A DNA stretch of 64,000 nucleotides from Streptomyces noursei ATCC 11455 (GCF_001704275.1 NZ_CP011533.1:2170001-2234000); one strand, 5' to 3'; shown: positions 26,813-35,078, counted from the stretch's first letter. Translations and numbers: made by a program. Notes: a model not told the origin generated them from the letters alone.

Positions 26813-26981
26813 CCGGCGCGGGCACCGCTCGCCGGACGCCCACGCCGCCCGGCCGGACCAACCGGACCTGCCGGTTCCACCGGACCCGCCGGACCCACCG
26901 AACCTGGCGGACCCGCCGGTTCCACAGCACTCACGGCACCCACGGCCTTCACGACATCCACAAGGAGATGCGATCCCCGTC

Positions 26982-27569
26982 ATGACGGACACCACCACAC
27001 TCACCTCCCCCACTGCCCCCACGGCACCCACCACCCCCACCCTGCGCGCGAACCACGAAGCCACCCCTGTGACCATCGCGCCGGCGCAGTTCCGCGCCCT
27101 GATGTCGACGTTCCCGACCGGCGTCGCCGTCGTCACCACCGGCGGTCCCGAGGACCCGCCCCGCGGTCTGACCGTCTCCTCGGTCAGCAGCGTCTCCCTC
27201 GATCCGCCGACCCTGCTGGTCTGCCTGAACCGCAACAGCAGGACCCTGGAGAGCGTCCTGGAGCGGCGCACCTTCGCGGTCAACCTGCTGCACGCTGGGG
27301 CCCGTTCGGCCGCCACGCTCTTCGCCTCCGGTGACCCGCACCGCTTCGACGCCGTGGAGTGGGCCAACTCCGCGGAGTTCGGCGGCCCGCACCTGGTGCG
27401 CGACGCGCACGCCATCGCGGACTGCCGGGTCTCCCGCACCCTGCGCGTCGGCGACCACGAGGTGATCTTCGGCGAGATCTTCCGCGTCGAACAGGAGCGC
27501 CCCGAGGACGCCGACCCGCTGCTCTACGGGATGCGCACCTTCGCCTCCTGGCCCGCCGCCGCGGCCTGA
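26982..27569 (+). CDS. Flavin reductase of two-component monooxygenase
   Basis: A 195-residue HpaC-like reductase. After a Pro/Thr-rich N-terminus of about 30 residues, the flavin-reductase barrel begins with FRALMSTFPTGVAVVTT, followed by GLTVSSVSSVSLDPPTLLVCL (flavin binding) and the typical FAVNLLHAGAR and GDHEVIFGEI. It should reduce FMN or FAD with NAD(P)H and supply it to the preceding monooxygenase. Both genes are in one orientation, with a low-complexity spacer between them. The downstream exporter follows after 57 bases, so the four genes from the monooxygenase to the permease look like one operon. Confidence 0.87.
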   Translation: MTDTTTLTSPTAPTAPTTPTLRANHEATPVTIAPAQFRALMSTFPTGVAVVTTGGPEDPPRGLTVSSVSSVSLDPPTLLVCLNRNSRTLESVLERRTFAVNLLHAGARSAATLFASGDPHRFDAVEWANSAEFGGPHLVRDAHAIADCRVSRTLRVGDHEVIFGEIFRVEQERPEDADPLLYGMRTFASWPAAAA

Positions 27570-27626
27570 CCCGCCCGGCCGCCGTCGTCCCCCAGCCCTC
27601 CCGGCCCTCCCGCAAGGAACGCCACC

Positions 27627-29144
27627 ATGTCCTGTGCACCCCACGACGCCCGCGCCGACGCCCCACCGGCGACACCGCGCGGCCGTCGAACCCGACTGAC
27701 CCTCGCCCTCCTGGCATTCGCCCACCTGATCATCGGGCTCGACTACAACATCGTGTTCGTGGCGCTCCCCGGGATCGCCGCCGACGTCGACTTCACGGCC
27801 CAGAACCTGCAGTGGGTGGTCAGCGGCTACACGGTGGCCTTCGGTGGCTTCCTGCTGCTCGGCGGGAGGGCCTGCGATCTCTTCGGCAGGCGCCGGATGT
27901 TCACCCTCGGCCTCGTGCTGTACGCCGTCTCCTCCCTCGCCGGCGCGCTCGCGACCACGCCCGGGCTGCTGGTGGCCGCGCGGGCCGGGCAGGGCATCGG
28001 CGGCGCCTTCCTCACCCCGGCCACCCTCTCCCTGGTCACCTCCCTCTTCGCCGAAGGCCGGGAACGCAACCGGGCGCTGTCCGTCTGGGGCGGGGCGGCC
28101 GGATGCGGGATGGTGCTCGGCTCGCTGCTGGGCGGGGTGCTCACCGAGACCTTCGGCTGGGAGGCCGTCTTCCTCGTCAACGTCCCGCTCGCCGCCGTCG
28201 GCATCGCGCTGGCCGCCCCGCTGATCCCGGCCGACGGAACCTTCCGACGCGGCCGGGTGTTCGCCGAGTTCGACCTGTACGGCACCCTGACCGGTACCGC
28301 GGGGGCCACCCTCCTCGTACTGGCACTCGTCCAGGGGCCCGAGTCCGGCTGGACCGCCCCCGCCGTCCTGATCAGCGGAGCCGCGGCGATCGTGCTCCTG
28401 CTGGCCTTCCTGGCGATCGAGCGGCGGGGCCGGAACCCGCTCATGCCCCTGCACCTGTTCCGCAACCGCAACCTCAGCACCGGCACCGCCGTCACCTTCA
28501 CCTTCATGGCCACCTTCGGGGTGCTGGCGTACTTCCTCACCCTCTACTTCCAGAACGTGCACGGCTTCAGCGCCATGCAGACCGGTATCGCCTTCGTCGT
28601 CCCCTGCGCGGGGGTCCTCGTCGGGACGGCCGTCGGCGGCCGGCTGGCCACCCGCTTCGGCATGCGCGCCACCCTCATCGGCAGCCTCGTCCTGGGTGTC
28701 GCCGGTACGGTCGCCTTCGCCCTGTCGCTCTCCCCCGACGCCTCCTTCACCGCACTCCTGCCGGGCCTGAGCCTGCTCAGCCTGGCCCAGGGCGTCGTCT
28801 ACACGACGATGTACGCGGCGGCGATGACCGGCGTGGACGAAGGCGACCAAGGCATCGCGTCCGGCATCGCCAGCACCGGCGAACAGGTCGGCAGCGCCGT
28901 CGGCCTGGCCGTCCTCGTCGCCCTCGCCAATGCCGGCACCCGCGGGCTCAGCGGTGAGGAACTGCGCACCGCCACCAGCGACGGGGTGCGCACCGCGGTG
29001 CTCGCGGCCGCCGCGGGTATGGTCCTGATGATCATGATCTGCGCCAACTTCCGGAACAGCCGCCGCGTGCCCGCCACCGAAGGGCCCGCCGCGGCCACAC
29101 CCGCCGGGGCAGTTCAACCGGAAACCGTCCGGACCGCTCGTTGA
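27627..29144 (+). CDS. MFS exporter of the DHA2 type (14 TM)
   Basis: A 505-residue transporter with about 14 hydrophobic segments. The family pattern at the first helices (LIIGLDYNIVFVALPGIA, then NLQWVVSGYTVAFGGFLLLG with FGRRRMF loop) is that of EmrB/QacA-type drug:proton antiporters. The GQGIGGAFLTPATLSLV motif and the 14-TM length fit antibiotic self-resistance exporters of Streptomyces clusters. Preceded by AAGGAACGCCACC and the reductase gene, it is probably the export and resistance gene of the locus. Confidence 0.87.
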   Translation: MSCAPHDARADAPPATPRGRRTRLTLALLAFAHLIIGLDYNIVFVALPGIAADVDFTAQNLQWVVSGYTVAFGGFLLLGGRACDLFGRRRMFTLGLVLYAVSSLAGALATTPGLLVAARAGQGIGGAFLTPATLSLVTSLFAEGRERNRALSVWGGAAGCGMVLGSLLGGVLTETFGWEAVFLVNVPLAAVGIALAAPLIPADGTFRRGRVFAEFDLYGTLTGTAGATLLVLALVQGPESGWTAPAVLISGAAAIVLLLAFLAIERRGRNPLMPLHLFRNRNLSTGTAVTFTFMATFGVLAYFLTLYFQNVHGFSAMQTGIAFVVPCAGVLVGTAVGGRLATRFGMRATLIGSLVLGVAGTVAFALSLSPDASFTALLPGLSLLSLAQGVVYTTMYAAAMTGVDEGDQGIASGIASTGEQVGSAVGLAVLVALANAGTRGLSGEELRTATSDGVRTAVLAAAAGMVLMIMICANFRNSRRVPATEGPAAATPAGAVQPETVRTAR

Positions 29145-29181
29145 GCATCCGCCCATGAGCATCCACCCAGGGGGAGACAGC

Positions 29182-30654
29182 ATGACCGTGTCCGCATCCG
29201 GACGATCCGGACGACCGGCGGACGCACCCGACCGCAGCCAGGTGCCGGACGGTCCGGAACACCACCGTCCCGCTCACCCGGCACCCGCCGGACGCGCCCT
29301 GAAACAACGGCACCTCACCCTCATGGCGTTGGGCGGCGCGGTGGGCACCGGCCTCTTCCTCGGCTGCGCGCAGACCATCCACAGTGCCGGCCCCGCCGCC
29401 ATCTTCTCCTACGCGCTCGCGGGCCTGCTGGTCATCCTGGTCATGCGGATGCTGGGCGAGATGGTCGTCACCCGCCCGATGTCCGGCTCCTTCGCCGACT
29501 ACGCGCGCCTGGCCCTCGGCGACTGGGCTGGGTTCACCATCGGCTGGCTCTACTGGTACGCGTTCGTCGCCATCGTCGCCATCGAGGCCATCGCGGGCGG
29601 CCGGATCGTGCACGACTGGCTGCCCGCGGTGCCGGATTGGGCGGTCAGCGTGCTGCTGCTCACCGCCATGGCCCTGGTGAACCTCTGCTCCGCCGGCTCG
29701 TTCGGCAGCGTCGAATTCTGGCTGGCGATCGTCAAGATCGGCGCGATCCTGGGGTTCCTGGCGCTGGGCGCCGCCTATGTCTGCGGCTTCTGGCCCGGCG
29801 ACGGCAGCCCGCACCTCAGCCACTTCGTGGATCGCGGGGGCCTGCTCCCCAACGGCCCCGGTGCCGCCCTCGCCGCGACGGTGGTCGTCATCTTCGCGTT
29901 CGGCGGCACCGAGATCGTCACCATCGCCGCGGCCGAGAGCCCCGACCCCGGCACCGCCGTCACCAGGGCCACCCGTCAGGTGTTCTGGCGCGTGCTCCTC
30001 TTCTTCGTGGGCTCGATCTTCCTCGTGGTGGCGATCGTGCCGTGGGACACCCTGGTGGGCCCGGAGAGCCCGTACGCCGTCGCCATGACGCGGATGGGCA
30101 TCCCGTTCGCCGGCACCGTCATGACCGCGGTCGTCCTCGCCGCCCTGCTCTCCGTGCTCAACTCCACCCTCTACGCCTCGTCCCGCATGCTCACCACACT
30201 GTGCCGACACGGGGAAGCACCACGCGGACTCGCGCACACCAACCGCCGTGGCACCCCCTCCCGAGCCGTCCTCCTCGGCACCGTCATGGGCTACGCGTCC
30301 ATCGGCGCCCAAGCCCTCCAACCGGACCGGACGTTCGGCTTCCTGCTCGACTCCACCGGAGCCGTGCTGATCTTCCTCTACATCACGATCGCCGTCTCCC
30401 AACTGCGCCTCCGCGCCCGGGCCGAGCGCACCGAACCCCACCGCCTGACGTTCCGTATGTGGGGCTACCCCTACCTGACCTGGCTGGCTATCGCCGCACT
30501 CCTGGCGATCCTGCTCTCCATGGCGCTCCTCCCAGGCACCCGCCCCCAACTCCTCATGAGCCTGATCAGCCTGGGAACCGTACTGACGGCCTACGCAGTC
30601 CGCCGCTGCACCCGGCACCTCCGCACACACCGCCCAAGGCACCCTTCACATTGA
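29182..30654 (+). CDS. Amino acid permease (APC superfamily)
   Basis: A 490-residue permease of the AAT/GABA-permease type, with 12 hydrophobic segments. The first helix pair carries the signature LTLMALGGAVGTGLFLGCAQTI, followed by GPAAIFSYALAGLLVILVMRMLGEM, typical of the family. Proton-coupled amino acid uptake is expected. The ATG at 29182 follows GGGGGAGACAGC and is preferred over an upstream ATG at 29155. As last gene of the run monooxygenase-reductase-exporter-permease, it may import the amino acid that the divergent decarboxylase uses. Confidence 0.85.
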   Translation: MTVSASGRSGRPADAPDRSQVPDGPEHHRPAHPAPAGRALKQRHLTLMALGGAVGTGLFLGCAQTIHSAGPAAIFSYALAGLLVILVMRMLGEMVVTRPMSGSFADYARLALGDWAGFTIGWLYWYAFVAIVAIEAIAGGRIVHDWLPAVPDWAVSVLLLTAMALVNLCSAGSFGSVEFWLAIVKIGAILGFLALGAAYVCGFWPGDGSPHLSHFVDRGGLLPNGPGAALAATVVVIFAFGGTEIVTIAAAESPDPGTAVTRATRQVFWRVLLFFVGSIFLVVAIVPWDTLVGPESPYAVAMTRMGIPFAGTVMTAVVLAALLSVLNSTLYASSRMLTTLCRHGEAPRGLAHTNRRGTPSRAVLLGTVMGYASIGAQALQPDRTFGFLLDSTGAVLIFLYITIAVSQLRLRARAERTEPHRLTFRMWGYPYLTWLAIAALLAILLSMALLPGTRPQLLMSLISLGTVLTAYAVRRCTRHLRTHRPRHPSH

Positions 30655-30782
30655 GGCCCACACTTCCCCAACCGCGGCACCCGCCAGCGGTCCCGACCTC
30701 ACCCGTTACAAGCAGACCGTCCAAGCGATCCTCGACAAACCCCGCCACTACCGCGGCGACGATGCCTGGAGCAATGGAAAAC

Positions 30783-30822
30783 ACGTCATGCGGGTCGGGG
30801 GCACTCCCGACCCGCATGACGT
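30783..30822. terminator. Perfect 17-bp stem terminator
   Basis: ACGTCATGCGGGTCGGG and its exact complement flank a six-base loop. It lies between the permease gene and the convergent deaminase fragment and can serve both strands. Confidence 0.82.
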
Positions 30823-30897
30823 TGGTCAACGATCCCTGTCCGAGGGATGAGTTGGACCAATACCCCACGGAACACCTCGCTCGCTACCGAGCTGGAG

Positions 30898-31302
30898 CTA
30901 CTCCAAGAGTCCGGCCGCTTCTCTCCGGTACTCGGGGGACGTAGAGCCGCCATCCCTGCCCCGATCACCCAGGTGGCCTGCTGGTTGCAGGAACTCGGCA
31001 TGCCCGTACCCGCCCTGGCGGAGCACCGCCTCTTGCAGCGTAATCGGCGGACGTCCCGGCCGTTCGGCATCGAGGGCCCAGACCTGATCGGACACGAGGG
31101 CCGATTCGGCGCAGTACCCGAGAAACGGTTCGCGCAGCCTCTCAGGGACTGCCTCGAAGTAACTGCGCACGGCCGGGTGGAGATTGGGAGTTCCATCCCC
31201 ACTCAGATTCGTGTGGCTGACGACCTTCCCCTGGACGAGGAGAGAGGATGCCGTCCCGGGAATCAGCATCCCTTCCCAGCGCTCAGACACTTTGCAAGTC
31301 AC
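30898..31302 (-). pseudogene. YwqJ-like deaminase, N-terminal half
   Basis: The frame starts inside the end of the SUKH-3 gene. Residues 15-95 match YwqJ-type nucleic-acid/nucleotide deaminases of polymorphic toxin systems: SSLLVQGKVVSHTNLSGDG, LHPAVRSYFEAVPERLREPF and GYCAESALVSDQVWALDAE, where Cys and Glu of CAE are the first zinc and catalytic residues. The second zinc motif PCxxC that should follow about 45 residues later is missing; after LQEAVLRQGG the sequence loses family character. The product should be inactive. The lower GC content of the whole 30.9-32.1 kb block suggests transfer. Confidence 0.62.
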
Positions 31303-31741
31303 CCTTCACCCAGTTGTTGAAGAACTCGAATTCGTCAGAGCCGAGATGATACGCCCCCGTATGATGGATGCAGTAGAAATCTCCGTCCTCGGCCACCACA
31401 AAGATCCCTCCATCAGGAAGGTCGTATCCGACCCGGAACAGGCGCTTCCCCAACTCTTGCGACAGCTCAGCGATTTCACTGAAATCACCCTCATAGCCGC
31501 CGGTCGGATTGGTGATCAGCTTGCTCTCAGGGTCACTTGGGTGCGTCAACTTGAGCAGCCCATAGCTACTAATGAATCTCACGGCCGCATCGAAGGGGAT
31601 CGTCGAAAACCCCTCCTTCTCCGACTCGGCAACCACCTCGGAAACAAATTCGCGAGCCTTCTCCTCAATCCCCCAGTCCGGACTCCAGCCATTCGCGGTG
31701 AGCCACTGCAGGACCTCATCCCGCGACATTGATACAGGCAC
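31283..31741 (-). CDS. SUKH-3-family immunity protein
   Basis: A 152-residue SUKH-3-type (SMI1/KNR4-related) protein starting at a GTG preceded by AGGGGTTGCC. Family marks are WLTANGWSPDWG at the start, FDAAVRFISSYGLLKL in the middle, and GKRLFRVGYDLPDGGIFVV followed by DGDFYCIHHTGAYHLGSDEFEFF near the end. SUKH proteins neutralise deaminase and nuclease toxins by binding them in the cytoplasm. It is flanked on both sides by partial deaminase genes in the same orientation, as expected for a toxin-immunity locus. It appears intact although both deaminases are broken. Confidence 0.78.
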   Translation of the reverse strand: MPVSMSRDEVLQWLTANGWSPDWGIEEKAREFVSEVVAESEKEGFSTIPFDAAVRFISSYGLLKLTHPSDPESKLITNPTGGYEGDFSEIAELSQELGKRLFRVGYDLPDGGIFVVAEDGDFYCIHHTGAYHLGSDEFEFFNNWVKGDLQSV

Positions 31742-31756
31742 GGCAACCCCTATCGG

Positions 31757-32117
31757 TCAACGATGGACGGATATCCCAAGCGCCGGCAACATATACTCGC
31801 AAGACCTGCATGGTGGCTTGAAATCTCCATGTTTGAGTGTCGTGACCTTCTTCCCCGTTTCCGGATCCCTCTCCTTCAGGTCACCTATCTGGCGAGTGTG
31901 CATGACGCCACCCTCAAGGGCTTGTCTGGCATCGGCCGGGGTCCTGATCGCAGTCCCTTTGACATCGCCCAGGAGCTGCTGTAGCGCAGGATGCGCCTTG
32001 GGGTTCTCCTGGGGAGTCGGGGTGCAGCACCCGAATCATCCTGCCGCTCCTTCCCGACCTGGTCATCCGGCTCACCACAACCGACTCCGACGGAAGGCCC
32101 CCAGAACCCAGCCACTA
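31757..32117 (-). pseudogene. YwqJ-like deaminase, C-terminal fragment cut by IS
   Basis: The last 93 codons (31757-32035) read as the end of a deaminase toxin: HPALQQLLGDV, then GDFKPPCRSCEYMLPALGI, whose PCRSC is the second zinc motif. The CAE half that belongs before it is absent, and an in-frame stop lies at 32036; upstream bases up to the IS continue in another frame with Cys-Gly-Glu-Pro and polar residues, so at least one frameshift is likely. The IS5 element begins at 32119 and cuts the gene. The fragment ends 15 bases before the SUKH-3 start, the usual toxin-immunity spacing. Confidence 0.55.
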
Positions 32118-32209
32118 AGAGGTCGTTTCTTTTGGTGGTGGATCTCTCTGATCGCATTCCGTTGAGTGCTGATCCATGAGTGTCAGTGACGTGTGGCAGC
32201 CTCGCGTGT

Positions 32210-32566
32210 ATGAGCTACGACCTTGCTGTCTGGGAGGGGCACCGCCCCGCGGATGGTGCCACTGCCGGGGAGATCTTCCATGACCTGTTCCACCGCTACA
32301 CGCGCACCGATGTGGAGCATCCACCGACCGATCGCATCGCCAAGTACGTCGCCACACTTCTGGAGCGGTGGCCTGACCTCGCAGAGGACGAGGACGACGT
32401 CTCTCCCTGGTCCACCGGGCCGCTGATCGGGGAGGCCAAGGGGTCGCTGATCTACTTCCCGATGCGCTACAGCATGGCTGACGAGGCATCGGCCTATGCG
32501 GCAGAAGTTGCCTCGTCGATGGGCCTTGTCTGCTACGACCCTCAGATGCAGCAGCTCAGGTCATGA
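32210..32566 (+). CDS. Small protein carried inside the IS5 element
   Basis: A 118-residue soluble protein from MSYDLAVWEGHRP at 32210. The remainder includes DRIAKYVATLLERWPDL and ends with GLVCYDPQMQQLRS. The N-terminus and the CYDPQ ending recur in a family of short Streptomyces proteins of unknown function, as far as I recall. The gene looks complete and lies within the IS inverted repeats, tail to tail with the transposase and overlapping it by 11 bases. It could be a host gene captured by the element, or the element could have lost its original end. Function unknown. Confidence 0.6.
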   Translation: MSYDLAVWEGHRPADGATAGEIFHDLFHRYTRTDVEHPPTDRIAKYVATLLERWPDLAEDEDDVSPWSTGPLIGEAKGSLIYFPMRYSMADEASAYAAEVASSMGLVCYDPQMQQLRS

Positions 32567-33372
32567 GTCGCCCCAGTCTGCGGTAGCCGATGAGGGCTGC
32601 GGCTATGCCGACGAAGGCGAGGAAGTGTTCGGCCTTGCATTCGTAGCGGCGGTGGAGTCGACGGCAGCCAGCCAACCAGGACGCGGTCCTCTCGACCACC
32701 CAGCGATGTAGGCCCAGCCGTGTGGAGGACTCGACGCCCCTGCGGGCGATGCGATGGCGGAGCCACGCTTGCGGAGCCATCTGCGCAGGTGGTCGTAGTC
32801 GTAGCCCTTGTCGGCATGCAGCTTCGCCGGCCGGCGCCTGCGCGGTCCGCGGCGGGAACGAATCGGCGGGATGCCGCGGACCAGTGGTTCCAATCCATGG
32901 CTATCGTGCACGTTGGCGCCGGAGATACCCAGTGATAGTGGCAGCCCGTTGCGATCGGTGATGAGGTGGATTTTCGATCCACTCTTGCCGCGATCGGTCG
33001 GATTCGGTCCCGTCAGTGGCCCCCTTTTGCCGCCCGGACACTGACCGAGTCGATCGCACATCGCGACCAGTCCACCGCGCCGCGGGCGCCGAGTTCGTCG
33101 AGGATGGCCCGGTGGAGCCGGGCCCAGACCCTGTCCCGGCTCCACCGGGCGAAGCGCCGGTAGACCGTCTGCCAGCACGGCCCGAACGTCGGCGGCAACT
33201 GCCGCCACGTGCAGCCCGAGGTGGCCACGAAGATGATCGCGGCCAAGGTCTCGCGGTCCCCCGCCCGGCGCCGGCCCCCTCCCTGCGGACGCTTCGCTTC
33301 CGTCGGCGGCACCACACGCCGGAACAGCACCCATAACTCCTCCGGCACCAACCGCTCAACCAAATCCGTCAT
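32556..33372 (-). pseudogene. IS5-family DDE transposase, one-base deletion
   Basis: The first part (33013-33372) holds the DUF4096-like helical region (DLVERLVPEELW) and the first DDE Asp in CAIDSVSVRAAKGG. It ends at a stop after the slippery run GCAAAAGGGGGCC; a -1 shift there, common in IS5 relatives, joins it to GPNPTDRGKSGSKIHLITD with the rest of the catalytic core and DKGYDYDHLRRWLRKRG. At about 32761 one base is missing: the expected GIRHRIARRGVE continues only in another frame, which keeps the final Glu region and HRWVVERT. The second shift is a mutation, so the transposase is probably inactive. Confidence 0.8.
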
Positions 33373-33643
33373 GGCATGACCAACGACCAGCAAGCCCAAA
33401 AGAAACAACTTCTAAGAACGCATACCGAAGCCAACACCCGGAGGCACCTCCGGGCCAATGGCATCACCCTGACCTCCCACCCGGCGGCAGGTCGCTCACC
33501 GCTGACCATCCGCAAGGAGAAACGATCAAGATCACTATCGATTGATAGCGACCAGCATCAACGGCCCCTGAAGGAGAGAGCAAGAGAGACCTGAAAAACA
33601 ACAGAACACCCGCTCCTGGGCCGAAGCACGAGGCGGGTGCCAG

Positions 33644-33784
33644 TCACGCATGCCCGCGAAGTGGGCACCGTGTGCGGTAGATGTGCCCGAGGGGCGAGTT
33701 GAACCATACGCACATGCCGATGATGCGCGGGGAGCTGTGACTGGCGTAGCCCCGCACGGCTGACGTATTTCTGTTGCGCGCCAT
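33644..33784 (-). CDS. Small peptide gene, GMCVWFNS family copy A
   Basis: A 46-codon frame from an ATG preceded by GGGAGCCTCCTGC. It contains the core GYASHSSPRIIGMCVWFNSP, then LGHIYRTRCPLRGHA and the stop. The same core recurs at about 54.4, 59.2 and 59.9 kb in this window. Base changes between copies are mainly synonymous. A GC-rich hairpin (about 33608-33640) follows the stop like a terminator. The surrounding 33413-34106 stretch has no other gene. The peptide could be a secreted or modified peptide, a leader, or a toxin; nothing is established. Confidence 0.5.
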   Translation of the reverse strand: MARNRNTSAVRGYASHSSPRIIGMCVWFNSPLGHIYRTRCPLRGHA

Positions 33785-34106
33785 GCAGGAGGCTCCCTCA
33801 CTTTCCCCGAATTGCTGCTCTGCAGGCCCTTGGTGCATCGCACCCGAGTGAACGCTCGCACCGTGAGGCCGGCGAGCCGCGCCCGACATGGAATGCGGTG
33901 GGCCGAAGGCTTTCCGCAGCGCCCGCGTTCAGCGTTCGTGGTGCGCCAAGCACCAGTCCCCGGCTTACGGAGTTGGTTCTTCCCGCCGGGATGGGAGATG
34001 GTCACCCATCCGCCCATCCGCCCGTCGGCATGGAGATCGCCGAAATCGTCCAGGTCGCCGGCTCCTGCTGGGCGATCGAGTCACTGCAGCGCGGCGCGCC
34101 CACTCG

Positions 34107-34538
34107 TCAACCGCTGTTGCGCTGACGCAGTTGGGACACCAGCTGAGCTGCCGCGACGAGTGCGCCGGGCCCGAAGAGCATGAGCCACAGGGCGATCATG
34201 TCGATTCCTCCTACCGCAAAGCAGGCGGTCAGGCATGCCTCTGCCAGCAGCACAGCGAGGAACCACCACGACCGGGCTTTGTGCGCCTCATACGCAAAGG
34301 GGGGAACGACGGCCACTACAACACCGTAGGCGCTGATGGCGACCAGGCTTGCCATCGGACCCATGAGCACAGCGAGCAAGACGGCGCCCAGGGAAATGGC
34401 GGCAATGGGCCAGCCGAGCCTCTTCAGAGGGCCTCGCGCGCCTATGGCGAGGAAGGCACCCGCCAATCCGAGCAATGCGATGACGCTCAGTATCAATCCT
34501 TCTCCCGGCGGCTCTTGGGTAATGCTTGTGATCGCCAT
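34107..34538 (-). CDS. Small integral membrane protein
   Basis: A 143-residue protein with four hydrophobic segments (about residues 15-33, 42-62, 65-82 and 90-130), short loops and an RQRNSG tail. The first segment is LILSVIALLGLAGAFLAIG. No transporter or enzyme signature was recognised. It is isolated between the small-peptide repeat and an IS3 remnant. Confidence 0.6.
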   Translation of the reverse strand: MAITSITQEPPGEGLILSVIALLGLAGAFLAIGARGPLKRLGWPIAAISLGAVLLAVLMGPMASLVAISAYGVVVAVVPPFAYEAHKARSWWFLAVLLAEACLTACFAVGGIDMIALWLMLFGPGALVAAAQLVSQLRQRNSG

Positions 34539-34548
34539 GAAGGGGACA

Positions 34549-34583
34549 CCTGGGCCTTCCGCGAGAGATGTGGAAGGCCCAGG
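34549..34583. terminator. 12-bp stem hairpin
   Basis: CCTGGGCCTTCC and its exact complement flank an 11-base loop. It lies just upstream of the small membrane-protein gene, so it probably ends transcription coming from elsewhere or marks an old gene end. Confidence 0.5.
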
Positions 34584-34713
34584 CAGGCAGATCTCAGGCC
34601 ATCGACTGTCGACTGGTGTCCGCTAGCTACTGTAATCCGGACTGTTTCCAGGTTTTCGTCGAGACGGAAGTGCGCCTTTCCAGGGTTGGTTCCGGGTGAG
34701 GACGGCAGGAACG

Positions 34714-34865
34714 AGACGCCGACCCACGAGATCGCCGTGGCCCACCTCGCGTCCCGCGGAACGTACGGCGTCCCGCGCATCCACGCCGAACTGCGGCGCC
34801 TGGAGCGGTGCGTGAATCGCAAACGCTTCACCCTCGCCATGCGCGGACACGGCATCCGGGAAGGA
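34714..34865 (+). pseudogene. IS3-family transposase (OrfB) fragment
   Basis: About 50 codons match the HTH_21-like region before the integrase core of IS3 OrfB proteins: SRGTYGVPRIHAELRRLERC and VNRKRFTLAMRGHGI. The catalytic DDE part is absent, and the flanks are unrelated. It is a short scrap in a gene-poor stretch of 34584-35165. Confidence 0.7.
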
Positions 34866-35061
34866 CGGGGCGGAGCGCGACCGAAGGCGGAGGGCGGTGG
34901 CCGGCATGTCCGTCTGGGCCGTCAGGTGCGTTCGGGCGTGGTGGCCCATGCCTGCGTATCGGCGGTGGCACCCGGGCGATCTTCTTGATCTCGGTGCGGG
35001 CGTGCTCCGCGGAACTTGCTGGAACTGCACCCGACGCCCTCTTACAGCCCGCACGGAAAGG

Positions 35062-35078
35062 AGTTATAGTCTCTAACT
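35062..35078. promoter_or_regulatory. Candidate operator (AGTTA-N7-TAACT)
   Basis: Inverted repeat about 90 bases upstream of the epimerase-like gene, in an AT-rich patch that contrasts with its surroundings. A repressor-binding site near the promoter is plausible; no regulator gene is adjacent. Confidence 0.35.

Larger units (their letters stand above)
32119..33412. mobile_element. IS5-family element with passenger gene
   Basis: The left end reads GAGGTCGTTTCTTTTGG and the right end, reverse complemented, GAAGTTGTTTCTTTTGG: 15 of 17 bases match. TAA flanks both ends, a 3-bp TNA-type target duplication known from IS5 relatives. Inside are a transposase gene on the minus strand and a small complete gene on the plus strand. 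The 1294-bp length exceeds the roughly 900 bp needed for the transposase alone because of the passenger gene. Confidence 0.75.

Noticed and set aside
25244..27439. Very long minus-strand open frame (over 700 codons) opposite the monooxygenase and reductase
   Set aside because: Antisense shadow of GC-rich genes; composition is Gly/Arg/Ala-rich without domains, while the plus-strand genes have clear family motifs.
26949..29183. Long minus-strand open frame (over 700 codons) opposite the 14-TM exporter
   Set aside because: Its translation is a low-complexity Gly/Glu/His-rich shadow of the transporter gene.
29032..30642. Long minus-strand open frame opposite the amino-acid permease
   Set aside because: Shadow of the membrane protein; the permease frame has twelve hydrophobic segments and the family signature.
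33690..33720. Similarity of GGTTCAACTC...CTCGGGCAC to the T-arm and 3' end of a tRNA, suggesting attachment sites
   Set aside because: The bases that should pair in the T-stem do not (G-G and A-C oppositions in copies A and D), no 5' tRNA half is present, and the pattern of synonymous changes favours a coding repeat.
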